A stretch of DNA of 64,000 nt from assembly GCA_036186865.1 (NCBI GenBank), contig AP025065.1:4805264-4869263 (forward strand), written 5' to 3'. Positions 45,399 to 56,748 of this stretch are shown here, in pieces. Each line of letters begins with the position of its first letter. Position 1 is the first letter of the stretch. The DNA comes from Eustoma russellianum. Its lineage: Eukaryota; Streptophyta; Magnoliopsida; Gentianales; Gentianaceae. The notes beneath the pieces are model-generated. The model had not been told where the DNA came from. It saw nothing but the letters and a program-made list of their open reading frames with translations, and ran no database searches. Made by a program: the position numbers and the translations under genes.

Positions 45399-45498
45399 CT
45401 AACAGGTTCATAGTTATACACGTAGCACAAATCATCAAAACAAAGAGAAAACATATATTTAAGATCTTAAAATAGTAATTTCTTAAATTTAAAAGTAC
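45399..45498 (-). other. Putative GT-AG intron in gypsy-2 between Gag and protease
   Basis: 100 bp, GTACTTTTAAATTT...GAACCTGTTAG on the minus strand, phase 1, containing in-frame stops. The upstream exon ends ...EVGDVVTG and the downstream begins ILINQVPAYVLFDSG. Gypsy-3 has an intron at the same codon (55309-55392). Confidence 0.8.
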
Positions 45499-46637
45499 CT
45501 GTGACTACGTCTCCGACCTCCTGTAGCTCAACATCTATCATGACATGCACTCGAGCGTTGGTCTTCCCCTTTCCTCTCTGCTGCATCTGACTATGTGGCG
45601 GAGGGCTTGTGCTGGTGTAGGACACTCTCTGCGTAATGTCCCTGTTTGCCACAATTGTAGCAAACTTGCTGAGCTCTCCAACACGATCTTGTATGGGAAC
45701 GACCACACTGTGCACATACAAGAGGTGGCGGTCCAACCGCCCTGAGTGGCTGTGCTGCCGTTGCCGTGGAACCCTCAATCATCAGTGGCCAAGCCGCCGA
45801 TCTCTGTCCCTACTGCGGTGGCCAGGAGAATCTTCCGGTCGGGTGTCGGCGTGGAATCTTTAACCATCTCCCTGATATCCCTGAACAAAACTCCTCTCGC
45901 GGTCTCTTGGCTCTATCGGCCGCTACAACTGTCACAAGGTCACCCTCGACCTTACGACACACCTCCAACAATCCCTCAAAAGTGGTAGGCTGGACGCATA
46001 TGATCAATGACTGAATGCGTGAGCTCAAACCTGTCTCGAACTTCAACATCTTCGCTCTCTCGTCATCTATGATAGTTGGCATGTATCTCCCAAGTGCATG
46101 AAATCTCTCAGAATACTGATCAACAGTCATGGACCCCTGTGTCAGGAGTTGAAACTCTGTCATCCTCCTCTGAATGGCACTCTCAGAAACGTAGTGCCTT
46201 TGGTACTCCTGCCTAAGCTGGGCCTATGTCGACAGTGTAGTCCATCTGCGTACCACACCCTGCCACCATCGCTCTGCATCGCCCTCCAAGAATGGTACCA
46301 CTACATCCACCTTCAGGCCGTACGGAACCTCTAACAACCTTAACTGCTCGGATACATTCTTGAGCCAAATCTCTGCCTCCTCTGGTCGGGTGGTACCTCT
46401 GAACATAGGTATCCGGGAGTTTTGCATCTCCTGGTAAAAGAATCGAAGCCCCTGGGGGTGGTGGTAGTGGTGGTTGCTGCTGTTGCTCCTTTGTCGTTGC
46501 AGGTGAGCCATCTGCATCTGCTGCTGGGCCACCAATGCAGTCAAAGTGGCCAGCATATCTGCCAGTATCTGGGGGATGGTCCCCTGACCCTAGTGATCAT
46601 CACCATTATTACCAGCTGGATCACGTCGTGGAGGCAT
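45499..46637 (-). pseudogene. gag: Chromovirus Gag of gypsy-2
   Basis: Starts MPPRRDPAGNNGDD at 46637, a typical chromovirus Gag N-terminus, with an early TAG a few codons later. The Gag core follows: FRGTTRPEEAEIWLKN, VPYGLKVDVVVPFLEGDAERWW (46420-46260), then after a frame break SAIQRRMTEFQLLTQGSMTVDQYSERF and LKFETGLSSRIQ (46180-45990), and a two-part knuckle region CAQCGRSHTRSC then CYNCGKQGHYAE (45720-45620). At least three frame breaks make it inactive. The reading continues to DVVTG at the intron border. Confidence 0.85.
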
Positions 46638-46877
46638 CTTCTGAAATTCAAGTTCATGAGACGAAATCAGATTAGTCGATAATAAGTTGAAAGGTGGAAC
46701 TCAGATAAATCAATAATTAGACAAGAAAAGCTCACCATCGACACACCTCCCATGACCCGATCATAACTTAGTCTAAGATCATTGCTTAAATCTACTTCGT
46801 TTATTAGGGGTAAAATCGTAACTTATGTCTAAGTGTTCTGATTAATCATGCATTTCCGAGGCGGATCTGAAGCCTGA

Positions 46878-46889
46878 GCTCTAATACCA
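46878..46889 (-). other. Primer binding site of gypsy-2
   Basis: TGGTATTAGAGC on the minus strand, one mismatch to the initiator methionine tRNA complement, two bases from the LTR. Confidence 0.85.
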
Positions 46890-46891
46890 TT

Positions 46892-47537
46892 TGTAGCGCC
46901 ACGCTCCCGAGCTCTAGCATCGGAAACAGTGCACCTGCCGTATCTCGCTAAAGAGAATACAAAACATCGAATCAATCTCTTACTTGTCAGAAATGACGTA
47001 GAAATTTTTGATTCAATCCAATCCTACCACCAAAGTTCAAACACATACAAGCACATAGTAACAATAAAGCAATCACCTCATGCTTTTCCGAGTATAAAAC
47101 ATATCTACATCTAATACAAATAAAATAAAACAATGGGTCACATAAAATATATCATCAAAGCATGCATGGATCGTACCCATTTGAGGGGAAAGAGGCACCT
47201 ACCTTGATTGACGCTAAAACGAATGATCTAGACAAATTAGAACTCGGGTGTAGAAACCTCGCTAAACTTCTTCTTCTTTTCTCTCCCTCTTTTTCTCTCT
47301 TTTTTTTTCTGCCGTGTTCCTCTCCCAAGAAAAAGGTTCCGTAGGTTTTGTAAGGGAATTGGGGGTTGGGAGAATTTTATTTGGGATGGGGGAGTGTTTT
47401 TAGGTAATTAGGATAATTAGGATTTTTTTTGGTATTACCTTAAAATCAAATCAAATCCCAAGATCTTTATCCCCTCCCCCTTACCCCTTCACACACACGG
47501 CACTTAACATATATCTATTTATATATTTACTCAATAA

Positions 47538-47600
<63 letters not shown>

Positions 47601-47617
47601 CTTTTTCGGTTATAATA
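46892..47617 (-). repeat. 5' LTR of gypsy-2, internally deleted
   Basis: 726 bp. It aligns with the two ends of the 3' LTR but jumps from GTAGAAATTTTT (about 47003) directly to GATTCAATCCAATCC, skipping what is 39557-41248 in the other LTR. ATTTTT at both edges suggests deletion through short homology. A long TTA microsatellite lies at 47539-47600. Confidence 0.9.
47539..47600. repeat. TTA microsatellite
   Basis: About 20 TTA units, against about 10 imperfect ones at 41792-41825 in the sister LTR. Confidence 0.97.
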
Positions 47618-48222
47618 TGTATAATCTATGATTTTGATACGAAAATATAAATAAGGATTTCACAAATACATAATAAGTACAGAAAGGATACTTATGTGAT
47701 TCATTTATACTATACGGAACGATTAGAATTGAGATTGATTTGTGGGACAAAACCTCTCTCCTTGCTCTCCTAGGCTCTCGACTGGAAGAAGTCAAGGGAG
47801 AAGTTTTTCTCCCTTTTTGATTGTTGCAGCTGGACGGGTTTGAGGGGAAAGATTGTGGGCTGCAGGATTTTCTTTTTTCTTTGTTGTTTGTCGCAGAATG
47901 GAGGTCGGCTGAATGAATGGAGAAAGATATAATTGCTATGGGTTTGCCTATTGCTCGGGAAGAATCTGAGGTGTTTGAAGGAAGTTTTGTGGCCGCTGAT
48001 TTTTTTTTGTGTGTGCGGGAAAGGATGCGGGCCATACATATATAGACATACTAGAGTTTGGTTAGGATTATTTAAATGATATAGATGAGTCTTAGATAAT
48101 TTTCTAGTTAGTGTATGATTAATATTCTTAAATTATATCTAGTCAAATGCTTAACTTCCTATTTAAATTTAAGATAACCACTAATATATTGTATTACTCT
48201 TTCCAAAAATTCGGACATAACA
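47618..48222 (-). mobile_element. LTR 'X', inverted copy, proximal part
   Basis: Minus strand starts TGTTATGTCCGAATTTTT at 48222 and runs to the gypsy-2 insertion point. It resembles the LTR X segments at 26807-37055 in the same order: AT-rich U3, TATATATG box near 48040, CT-rich leader, ACTTATTATG, TCGTATCAAAAT. ORFs on it have no domain. Confidence 0.6.
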
Positions 48223-48352
48223 GCTTCAGCCTTGCTGACTAACTGGTTGTGCCTTCACCTCGTTATCTTGGGTCTACACAACTTCATTCTTGCTCTTCTT
48301 TTCTGTTCTTCTTCACCTTGGTTATTCATAGTTCTGTGTTCATCTTCAGCTC
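48223..48352. other. Short unassigned spacer
   Basis: 130 bp between LTR X and the second Sirevirus LTR. CTTC/TTCTT-rich; nothing recognisable. Confidence 0.5.
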
Positions 48353-49698
48353 TGTTGGATCGTGCACCTGCAATAAACACTACTAGAGGGAGGGTGAATA
48401 GTGGTTAGCGGAAATTACACTACAACCCTTTGTTAAAATCCCCTTTGAAAACAGAATCTGAAACCACCTCAGATTCAGAACCTGTTTTTTAAAAATTCAC
48501 AAATAATTGTACACAACTCCAAAAATTATGAAACTTTCCAAAATTTAACTTCAATGAGCTAGAAAGGTTCTGTCCAAAAATCAGATACAAATAAGATTGT
48601 TTGACCCTTCAAACAAATAAAAAGATTCAGATGATTAAACAAGACAGAATTGGACAGAATGTTACTGATTTTGCAAAACGTGTTTCTCTTTAAATACTTG
48701 ACCAAAAAGATTATACTTTATATCAAAACACTCATTAGAAAGTCTAGTTGATGTTCCAAAAGGCCCTGACCTCAAACAATTCTGGATAAATACAGAATTC
48801 AAGTTTTCTCAAAACTGGTCAGATTGCAGCCAGATTGGAGCAGTTATCTTGCAAAGACTGAAAGACTAATTTTCACTTGCTCAAATCAAGTGATTCTTGT
48901 TGCAAATGAAAGATAAAAGTCTGAAGTATAACTCCACCAAAAATCACAAATTTTGAAAATGTTTAGCTATTTTTTCAAATTGTGAGAAGTTGTGTGAAAA
49001 CTGCAGTCAGAAACGGGCAAAAACAGAAATAAAGAAACAAGAGAAGAACACCTAGGATTTATCCTGGTTCGGTCAATGTGACCTACTCCAGTCCCAAGGA
49101 ACACCTTTCCTTGGATTTCACTATCAAATGAACACCTTACAACAAGAGCCAAGATTGATCCTTGGGTTATACACCAACCCTATTCAAGACTTGGATAATT
49201 ACCTATATGCAACTCTTGGTTACAACACCTCTACCACTTATTGATGTAGCCTTATAAATTTGGCTAATCAATCATACAAATCCAACCCAAGAAGGTGTGT
49301 ATAGTGTAGCTGGACAACAGAAAAATTGGAACACCTTAGCTACACAAAGTATGAACGAAAATATGAGAAGAGAATAGCAAGACAACAATCTTCAATTTTG
49401 CTTTCAAGTGTGTGTCTTCTCTTCTTCACCTTGCCTCCTATTTATAGTGTGAATAGATGGCATATTCTCTCCAACTTTTAGACCATGTGATGGCTGAGAA
49501 TTTTGAATTAAAGCACCTCCATAATCATCTCCAACAACCTTGTCTCCATTACATTCAAATTTGAAATTTCAAGTTGGCAACTTTTGCCAACTAGCTTGTT
49601 TTTGAATTTTCCACTTGTCCAAAAGTCATAAAATGAGTACACCACCTTCTCCACCTGTTTATAGACGTTTTTGATGTTGTATGTATGCATATCAACAC
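48353..49698 (-). mobile_element. Sirevirus element C (element-B type), LTR first part
   Basis: Begins TGTTGGATCGTGCACCTGCAATAAAC and follows the LTR of element B closely for 1.35 kb, with more substitutions than the two B LTRs have between them. It stops at 49698, where gypsy-3 LTR sequence begins abruptly. The remaining LTR part is at 62052-63096, after the gypsy block. The region CTTCTCC...CAACAC (49646-49698) is present again at 62052-62104 with three differences. Confidence 0.85.
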
Positions 49699-50027
49699 AC
49701 GACGAGTCACCAGTGTATAGATCATTGAACAAAATAAGGTGCTCGGGTTAGCAAGTAGTATCTTTATAAGAATGCCTCAAAACAGACAAGACACATAAAT
49801 GATGCACGGATACGAGAATAAACATGTACTAAAACAACATATCATCTTAAGCAAGTCATAAGCTAGTCACATCTCTTGCACATCAATCTTATGCTTCGTG
49901 TATCATGATGCATGTACTTCATTAAAATCACACACAACACCCATGCATATGTCTTCTTTCATAAACATGTCATGCGTGTCATTTCACAAAACATTTCATA
50001 ACTCTTCTTATCATATTCTTCGCGTAG

Positions 50028-50285
50028 CAGAACTTTATACCCTATGGGTGATCAGTCCACAGCAAACAGAACTTTATGCCCCGTGCTGAAAGGTCCACGG
50101 CCACTTAACATATAACTTTATACCCCGTGCTGAAAGGTCCACAGCCTCATAAAATACTTTATTTTCTGTGCTGATAGGTCCACGACCCCATAACATATTT
50201 TATACCCTGTTGTTGATCCACATGTCACGCTTTTATACCCTGCTTTCGCAGGCGTGACTTTTATACCCTGCGATCAACCAGCAGC
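50028..50285. repeat. Tandem array of about 40-bp units in the gypsy-3 LTR
   Basis: About six imperfect units of the form ACTTTATACCCCGTGCTGAA then AGGTCCACGGCC; later units degrade to TTTTATACCCTGC. The matching array in the full LTR is at 58155-58390. Similar in style, but not in sequence, to the array in the gypsy-2 LTR. Confidence 0.9.
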
Positions 50286-50625
50286 CATTTGGTCTTTCGA
50301 AAACTTTAAACTTCTCTTGTACACACATGTTCTTTCGCAAAGCAATTCTCAAATCAAATGCAAGTGCCCATGTCATGATGCATGATGCACATGTAACTTC
50401 GTATCAGGCATGTAACACACACACATACATCTTACATATCAAGTATACGGTCTTGCACCTCAAACACTCCATGTTCGTATCTTTCCAAGTCCGTTCGTCT
50501 CACTAATTCACTTGGGATTCAATCTTATCCTTACTTAATCAAACTTACCATCTACATCTCAATTACACCTCAAATACCCTTGCATTTTATGTTCATAAGA
50601 AGTGTATAAAGTTACTACACATACA

Positions 50626-50890
50626 TAGGGCGCCTAAAGGGTCAAAAAGACTTCCAATATACTTCGAACGCTACATGGAGCGCCTAATGTGGACATGGGG
50701 CGCCTATACTAGGCGTTCGAAGTGTTCGAGGATGTGTCGTATACATCGAACGCCTACATAAAGCACCTAATGTGACATAGAGCGCCTAATGTAGGTGTTC
50801 GAAGTGTACGGGGATGCTCTAGGACACATTGAACGCCTACATTAGGCGCCTAATGTGACTTGAAGCGCCTAATGTAGGTGTTCGAAGTGT
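50626..50890. repeat. Palindrome array in the gypsy-3 LTR
   Basis: Units of the form CATCGAACGCCTACATAAAGCACCTAATGTGAC alternate with inverse forms GCGCCTAATGTAGGTGTTCGAAGTGT. The best core, ACATTAGGCGCCTAATGT (50839-50856), is a perfect 18-bp palindrome. The whole array looks like the one in copia element A (13510-14040). Confidence 0.9.
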
Positions 50891-51833
50891 TCTGACGGTT
50901 CTAAACTGCAGTTTTTCTACAGTAACTTCCTCCCATCTCCTTTCTCCTTTAACCCTTTCATGCTAAACCTCTCAAGATCCATCTTACCATCTAGATTCAT
51001 CATACTTAACACACATCTAACATGAATTGATGCTTAGTTTGTCTAATAATATCCACTCTTAACCTTCTATCATTCACAACCTTCAAAAGATACCATCAAC
51101 ATTCCCAACACAACAAGTCTATAACAATGCCATCATTCATCCTTCAATTTCCTGCACTTACTCTCAAATATCTAGGTGTAGACAACCAACACAAGAATAG
51201 AACAAGAAAATAAACACCTCAAGAATACATTTTCATGGGAATGCTTCAGAAACAACAAAGCACCACATAACTATTTTCAGAAATGTGGCCCAAAGAACAA
51301 GACTTTACGCAACTAGCAACAACAATTACATATAGTAAAGCATTTAACATAGGCAAGTCAAGATTACTAATGTGTGATCCAAGTTTTCTCTTTGTAATAA
51401 CATAGGGCCTAAAGTATCAAAATTAGCGTAAAGCGTATAGAAAGATTACTTGCCTTTGTTCCTAGTTAAGCTTACAGATTTACTGCAGAATTTCGGTATG
51501 GATTGAACCTAGATTGGTCGCTCTTTCTTCCTTTTCTTCTTCTTCTTCTCCTCTCTCTCTTTCTCCTGCGGTTTTCCCTCTCCATTTTGGTGTTCTAACC
51601 GTCCCCCCTTAGGCTGAGATGGGGAGTTATACTAAGTTTTGGTAACTCCCCTATCCTTAGTAGGGACCTTTTAGATAATTTCCTTAATTACCTTTAATTT
51701 TACTTTTAACCCCTTCTTCTTATTTTTCTATATTTTAAGTAACTAAGTATCACAATCTACATCATTAATTAAATTGCATTCACGGTTGACCTAGAGTATT
51801 GAAGGTCGTGCTTAAAAGTCACAGGGTATGACA

Positions 51834-51845
51834 TTCCACCCCCTT
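51834..51845 (-). promoter_or_regulatory. Polypurine tract of gypsy-3
   Basis: TAAGGGGGTGGAA on the minus strand directly before the LTR start TGTCATACCC, after GGATGAAACTTTTTG. Confidence 0.9.
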
Positions 51846-51877
51846 ACAAAAAGTTTCATCCTCGAAACTTACGTACC

Positions 51878-54800
51878 TTAATCAAAGAGTAGAGGATACT
51901 TCTCCCGCATTTGATCTTCGAGTTCCCAAGTGGCCTCACGCTTTGTGTGGTTGCTCCACTGGACCTTTACATAAGGAATCACTCACTTCCTCAACACTTG
52001 ATCCTTTCGGTCCACAATTTTTAGGGGTATCTCTTCGTATGTAACATCGTCCTTAAGATCCAAAGGTTGAGCTTCAAGTACATGACTTGGATCCGTCACG
52101 TACTTCCTTAGTTGTGATACGTGAAAGACATTGTGAACTTGCGCCAACACCGGAGGTAATGCTAACCTATAAGCTAAGGCTCCCACCTTCTCAAGTATTT
52201 CGTAAGGACCAATAAAACGAGGGCTTAGCTTGCCTTTTACTCCAAACCTCATGACACCCTTTGTAGGTGATACCTTCAAATAAACTTTTTCACCCACATC
52301 AAATTCCAATGGTCGTCGTTTGGAATATGCCCAACTCTTGTTGCGATCCTGAGCTGCCTTGAGTCTTTCTCGGATGACTTTCACTTTTTCTAGCGTTTTC
52401 TCCAATAGCTCAGATCCGGTGATAGTCCTCACACCTACTTCGTCCCAATAAACTGGGGACCTACATTTTCTTCCATACAAAGCTTCAAAAGGAGCCATGT
52501 CAATTGCGTTGTGGTAACTATTGTTATAAGAAAACTCCATCAGCTTTACCATTCCATCCCAACTCCCTTTAAAATCCAACACGCAAGCCCTTAGCATATC
52601 TTCAAAGGTCTGAATAGTCCGCTCGGATTGTCCATCAGTTTGGGGTACGCTGTACTCAACCTTAATTCCGTACCCATGGCTTTCTGGAATGCTGTCCAAA
52701 ACTTATATGTAAACCGTGAATCCCAATCGGATACTATACTTACTGGAACACCATGCAAACTAACAATATTCTCCATATATAAATTCACTAACTTGTCAAG
52801 AGGTGCATCACTTGAAACGGGTAGGAAATGGGCAGACTTTGTTAAACGATCCACGATGACCCAAATCACGTCATATCAACTTATTGTCTTTGGTAAACCA
52901 GCTACGAAATCCATCGTGACATGTTCCTATTTCCATTCCAGAATTTCTAATGGCATCAACAATCCACCAGGCCATTGGTGTTCCGCCTTGACTTGTTGAC
53001 AAACTAAACACCTCTCTATAAACTCCACAATATGTCGTTTCATTCCGGACCACCAATAATATTGCTTGAGATCTCTATACATCTTGGTGATACCAGGGTG
53101 TATGGATAGCCTTGAGCTGTGAGCTTCTTGCAACACTTCCTTCCTAAGTTCGTCAACATCAGGTTCGCATAATCTTTCCCTAAACTATAAGCTCCCATCC
53201 TCTTTGGTCTGAAATCCTTCAACTTGGCTATGTTTCACCCTTTCTATTATTTCACTGAGGGTCTTATCATTCTTTTGAGCCTCCTTTATCCGATCAACCA
53301 AATTTGGCGTGATGGTCAATGTTGTCAGTACGTTCACCGTGGGGTCAATCAAATCCAAACCGAATTCCTCTATCTCTCTTTCCAATGGTGATTGTCGCGC
53401 ATGGCTGGCCTTCCTACTTAACGCATCTGGCACTTTATTAGCCTTTCCTGGGTGGTAATAGATTGTCAATTCATAATCTTTAGAAACTCCAACCATCTCC
53501 GCTGCCTCATGTTTAATTCTTTCTGAGAGAACAAATACTTTAAACTCTTATGATCCGTGAATACCGCGCACTTCTCTCCATACAAATAATGCCGCCAGAT
53601 CTTCAAGGCAAACACAACCACTGCAAGTTCCAGATCATGTGTGGGATAGTTTTGCTCATAAGGCTTTAGCTGTCTTGAGGCATATGCGATGACTCGTTCG
53701 TTTTGCATTAAAACACAACCTACAAACAAGGTATTAGTCTAAACTTAATAGGTATACAGGATCATAACCTTATACTATAGTTTACGTACCTAAACCATTC
53801 TTCGATGCATCACTATAAATCACAAACCCATCAGTTCCGGAGGGTTGAGCCAATACTGGAGCTGTCGTTAATCTCTTCTTAAGCTCCGTGAAGCTTTATT
53901 CGCATTCTGCCATCCACTCGAACTCGGACTTCTTTTGAGTAAGGCGACTAAGAGGTACTGCTATTCTTGAGAATCCCTTAATAAACTTTCTGTAATAACC
54001 CGCTAGACCCAAAAAACTTCGTACTTCGGTAACATTGGTAGGTCTAGGCCATTTAGTGATAGCTTCTACCTTCTTCGGATCCACAGAAATCCCCTCCTCC
54101 GATATCACGTGACCCAGAAAAGCCACACTTCTTAACCAAAACTCACACTTGCTAAACTTAGCGCATAGTTGTTTCTGCCTCAAAATACCTAGAACGATTC
54201 TCAAATGCTCAGTGTGAGTTTGCTCATCAGGAGAATACACCAGCATATTATCTATGAATACCACTACAAACTTGTCCAACTGTTCCCGAAAGACGGTATT
54301 CATAAGATCCATAAAGCTGCAGGGGCATTTGTTAATCCAAACAGCATCACCAAAAACTCATAGTGTCCATATCGTGTGCGGAAGGCTGTCTTTGCGATGT
54401 CCTCGGCCTTCACTCATAACTGATGATACCCTGATCGGAGTCAATTTTAGAGAAGATTTTAGCACCCTTGAGCTGGTCAAATAAATCCTCGATTCGTGGG
54501 AGAGGATACTTATTCTTGATGGTAACTTTATTCAACTCTCTATAATCGATACAAAGCCTCATGCTACCATCTTTCTTCTTTACAAACAAAACAGGTGCTC
54601 CCCAGTGCGATACACTAGGGCGGATAAACTTCTTGTCTAATAACTCCTGCAGTTGTTCCTTCAACTCTCTCAATTCTGCCGGAGCCATTCTATAAGGAGC
54701 TTTAGAAATATGTTCTGTTCCTGGAATCAAGTTGATCTCGAACTCAACTTCTCTCGGGGGTGGTACTCCTGGTAAATCTTCCGGAAACACATCAAGAAAT

Positions 54801-55308
54801 TCATTGACCACTGGAATTTACTCAATGGACGGTACCTCCCGAGTAACATCCATTGCATACACTAGGAATCCCTCAGCACCTTTCCTTAAGGCTTTGCACA
54901 CTTGTGCAACCGACACGTACACCTTCTTGGGAACCTTCTTTCGTTCCGATTCCCCTTGAAACGTTACCTCTTCCATCTTAGCGTTCTTGATTGTCACTTG
55001 TTTCAATCGACAATCAATATTGGCGTGATGCTTGGCCATCCAGTCCATTCCCAATATAACATCAAAGTCGTACATCTGAATAGGGATCAGTGTGGCAGAG
55101 AACGTTTGGCCTTCAAACTCTAACTCGTAATCTCGATACTGCTGATATGAAACCATAACCTGATCTCTGGCCGCTTGAATACGATACGGAGTTTCTAACC
55201 ATTCAGGCAAACTACCAAGGTGCTTAGTGAATCTCTTCGCTACAAAGGAGTGGCTTGCGCCGCTATCGAAAAGTACATTGGCAGGCATCTTATTTACTAA
55301 AACCGCAC
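51878..55308 (-). pseudogene. pol: Chromovirus pol of gypsy-3
   Basis: Protease MPANVLFDSGASHSF and VILGMDWM (55290-55030); RT with LPGVPPPREVEFEINLIP, CIDYRELNKVTIKNKYPLPRI and FVVVFIDNMLVYSPD (54790-54230), with a frame break near 54440; SFLGLAGYYRKF; RNase H YASRQLKPYEQNYPTHDLEL, ...SQKELNMRQRRW and KANKVPDALSRKA (53700-53400), with a frame break near 53485; integrase HHCC QYYWWSGMKRHIVEFIERCLVCQQ, DWDSRFTYKFW, PQTDGQSERTIQ and YHNAIDMAPFE; then RFIGPYEILEKVG...NVFHVSQLRKY; and a chromodomain VIPYVKVQWSNHTKREATWELE with an in-frame TGA just upstream (near 51985), ending LFD-stop at 51878. Frameshifts, a stop near 52870 and the TGA make it inactive. One intron interrupts it and another marks its 5' edge. 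Confidence 0.9.
53720..53789 (-). other. Putative GT-AG intron in gypsy-3 pol, RT/RNase H junction
   Basis: 70 bp, GTACGTAAAC...GACTAATACC...TTGTTTGTAG on the minus strand, phase 1, between ...NGLG and CVLMQ. Same codon as the 67-bp intron in gypsy-2, with unrelated intron sequence but the same layout (CTAAY branch-like word about 15 nt before the AG). Confidence 0.8.
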
Positions 55309-55392
55309 CTAAGGTCATATAAAGTTTTACACAAAAAGTTACACACGTAAACACTTAATTCAATAATGATTTAAACTTAATTCAAATGGTAC
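55309..55392 (-). other. Putative GT-AG intron in gypsy-3 between Gag and protease
   Basis: 84 bp, GTACCATTTGAATT...ATATGACCTTAG on the minus strand, phase 1, containing in-frame stops. The upstream exon ends ...EATDVVAG and the downstream one continues VLVNKMPANVLFDSG. Same codon as the 100-bp intron in gypsy-2. Confidence 0.8.
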
Positions 55393-56463
55393 CTGCTACT
55401 ACATCGGTAGCCTCCTGCACATCTGTGTCCGTCATGAGATGTACACAGGCATTTGCTCGTGGCTTTGCTCTCGGCTGCTGAGCCGCTCCTTCCGGATTAT
55501 TTTTCTTCATCTCCGGACAGTTCCTAATCATGTGACCCACTTGACTGCATCAAAAACATGCTCCTGCCACTTTCCTACACTCTCCGACATGGTTCTTGTT
55601 GCAATGAGGGCAAACTCCTATACCCTACTGAACTACTGGATTCTGAGGTGGAAGTCTCTGAAAATTTCCAACTGGTCCTCTTCGGAATCTTGACCCAACG
55701 TCCGGGTCTTCCACCAACTCTCACATCATCCCCTGGCCTCTTGCCTCTATCAGACCCTCCAACACTAGCTGCTCTTGCCGCTACTCTACGGAAATCGCTC
55801 TCAACCCGAAAACATGCATCCAACATGTCCTCGTAAGTTTTCATTCGTGCATTCACTATTGCCGACTGTATCCTCGAGTCCAAATCCCTCTCGAACTTTG
55901 TCATCTTAAGGCGATTATCAGACATAATCGCCAGGGCAAACTTTCCCAAAGCGTGGAAACGATCAGCATATTCTGATACGGTCATCGACCCTGCTCAAGT
56001 CGGTCGAATGCCCTAATCTTGTCCAGTATAGCCGTCTCTGGCACATAATACTTCAGGAACACACCACAGAACTGCGCCCACGAGATAGGTGGGGTCATTC
56101 TCAACACCATTTCGTCTCACCATTCAGCAGCCTTGCCACTTAGAAGGGGTGTGGTCACATCAACTTTTATCTCCTCCGGCACCTGCACTAGCCGAAAACA
56201 TTTCTCTACCTCAGGCAACCAGTGCTGAGCTTCCTCAGGATTAGTACATCCTCTAAACTCCGGCACCCTCATCTTTCGCATCTCTCCATAGAAGAACCTG
56301 ATGTTATGCTGGGCGGTGGAGGAGGTGGAGGCTGATTCTGTTGAGCAAACCCTTGTGCGATCACCGTTAGCGCGTCAGTGAGCACCTGGGGTAAAACAAC
56401 CTGTGGTGGCTGGTTCTCCTGTCCATTACCAGAGTTTCCTGTGTTATCTCTTCTTGGAGGCAT
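55393..56463 (-). pseudogene. gag: Chromovirus Gag of gypsy-3
   Basis: ATG 56463 gives MPPRRDNTGNSGNGQ, then a Pro-rich stretch (eight prolines near 56315) and a frame break. The Gag core follows: RFFYGEMRKMRVPEFRG, VPEEIKVDVTTPLLSGKAAEW (56290-56110, one stop), then MTVSEYADRFHALGKFALAI and KTYEDMLDACFRVESDFRR (55980-55780), and a knuckle region CPHCNKNHVGEC followed by a stop inside the second knuckle (CF-stop-CSQVGH, near 55545). Frame breaks and stops make it non-functional. Confidence 0.85.
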
Positions 56464-56734
56464 TTTTCTCTGAAAGGTGAACGTTCCATTAGCATTCAGT
56501 AGATACAAGATGTTACTGAAAGCTCGAATGAATAAGGACGGGTAGGGTATGTAATACAACTATTAATTCGAAATTATATGATAAACGTGCTCGCACACAC
56601 CCAACCCAGATCATACTTAGACTCTAGAAAAACAATCATCACTTATACCTAAGGATCAAACTTGAGGGAAAATCACATCTTAATTTGCTATAAGATCATG
56701 AACCTAAGTTTCCGAGATAGATCTGAAGCCTAGG

Positions 56735-56746
56735 CTCTGATACCAC
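56735..56746 (-). other. Primer binding site of gypsy-3
   Basis: TGGTATCAGAGC on the minus strand, two bases inside the LTR at 56749. Confidence 0.95.
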
Positions 56747-56748
56747 CT

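Larger units (their letters stand above)
39446..47617 (-). mobile_element. Chromovirus Ty3/gypsy element gypsy-2
   Basis: A minus-strand element with LTRs 39446-41846 and 46892-47617, primer site, gag, intron-containing pol with C-terminal chromodomain, and polypurine tract. It is flanked by a perfect TGTAT duplication (39441-39445 and 47618-47622). With these boundaries the LTRs read TATTATAACC...GCGCTACA on the element strand, that is TA...CA rather than TG...CA ends. The 5' LTR has lost about 1.7 kb relative to the 3' LTR. Frameshifts and stops in gag, protease and integrase make the copy inactive. The PR-RT-RH-INT order and chromodomain place it with Tekay/Del-like chromoviruses. It lies in the inverted LTR X. 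Confidence 0.9.
49699..51833 (-). repeat. 3' LTR of gypsy-3, truncated
   Basis: Corresponds to 57177-59957 of the full LTR; the first 430 bp or so are missing, and about 640 bp corresponding to 57510-58150 are absent too. Ends GGGTATGACA next to the purine tract. Contains a tandem array (50028-50285) and the palindrome array (50626-50890). Confidence 0.9.

Noticed and set aside
50626..50890. Regularly spaced repeats resembling a CRISPR array
   Set aside because: Degenerate units in both orientations, inside a eukaryotic LTR, with no constant spacer length and no cas genes.
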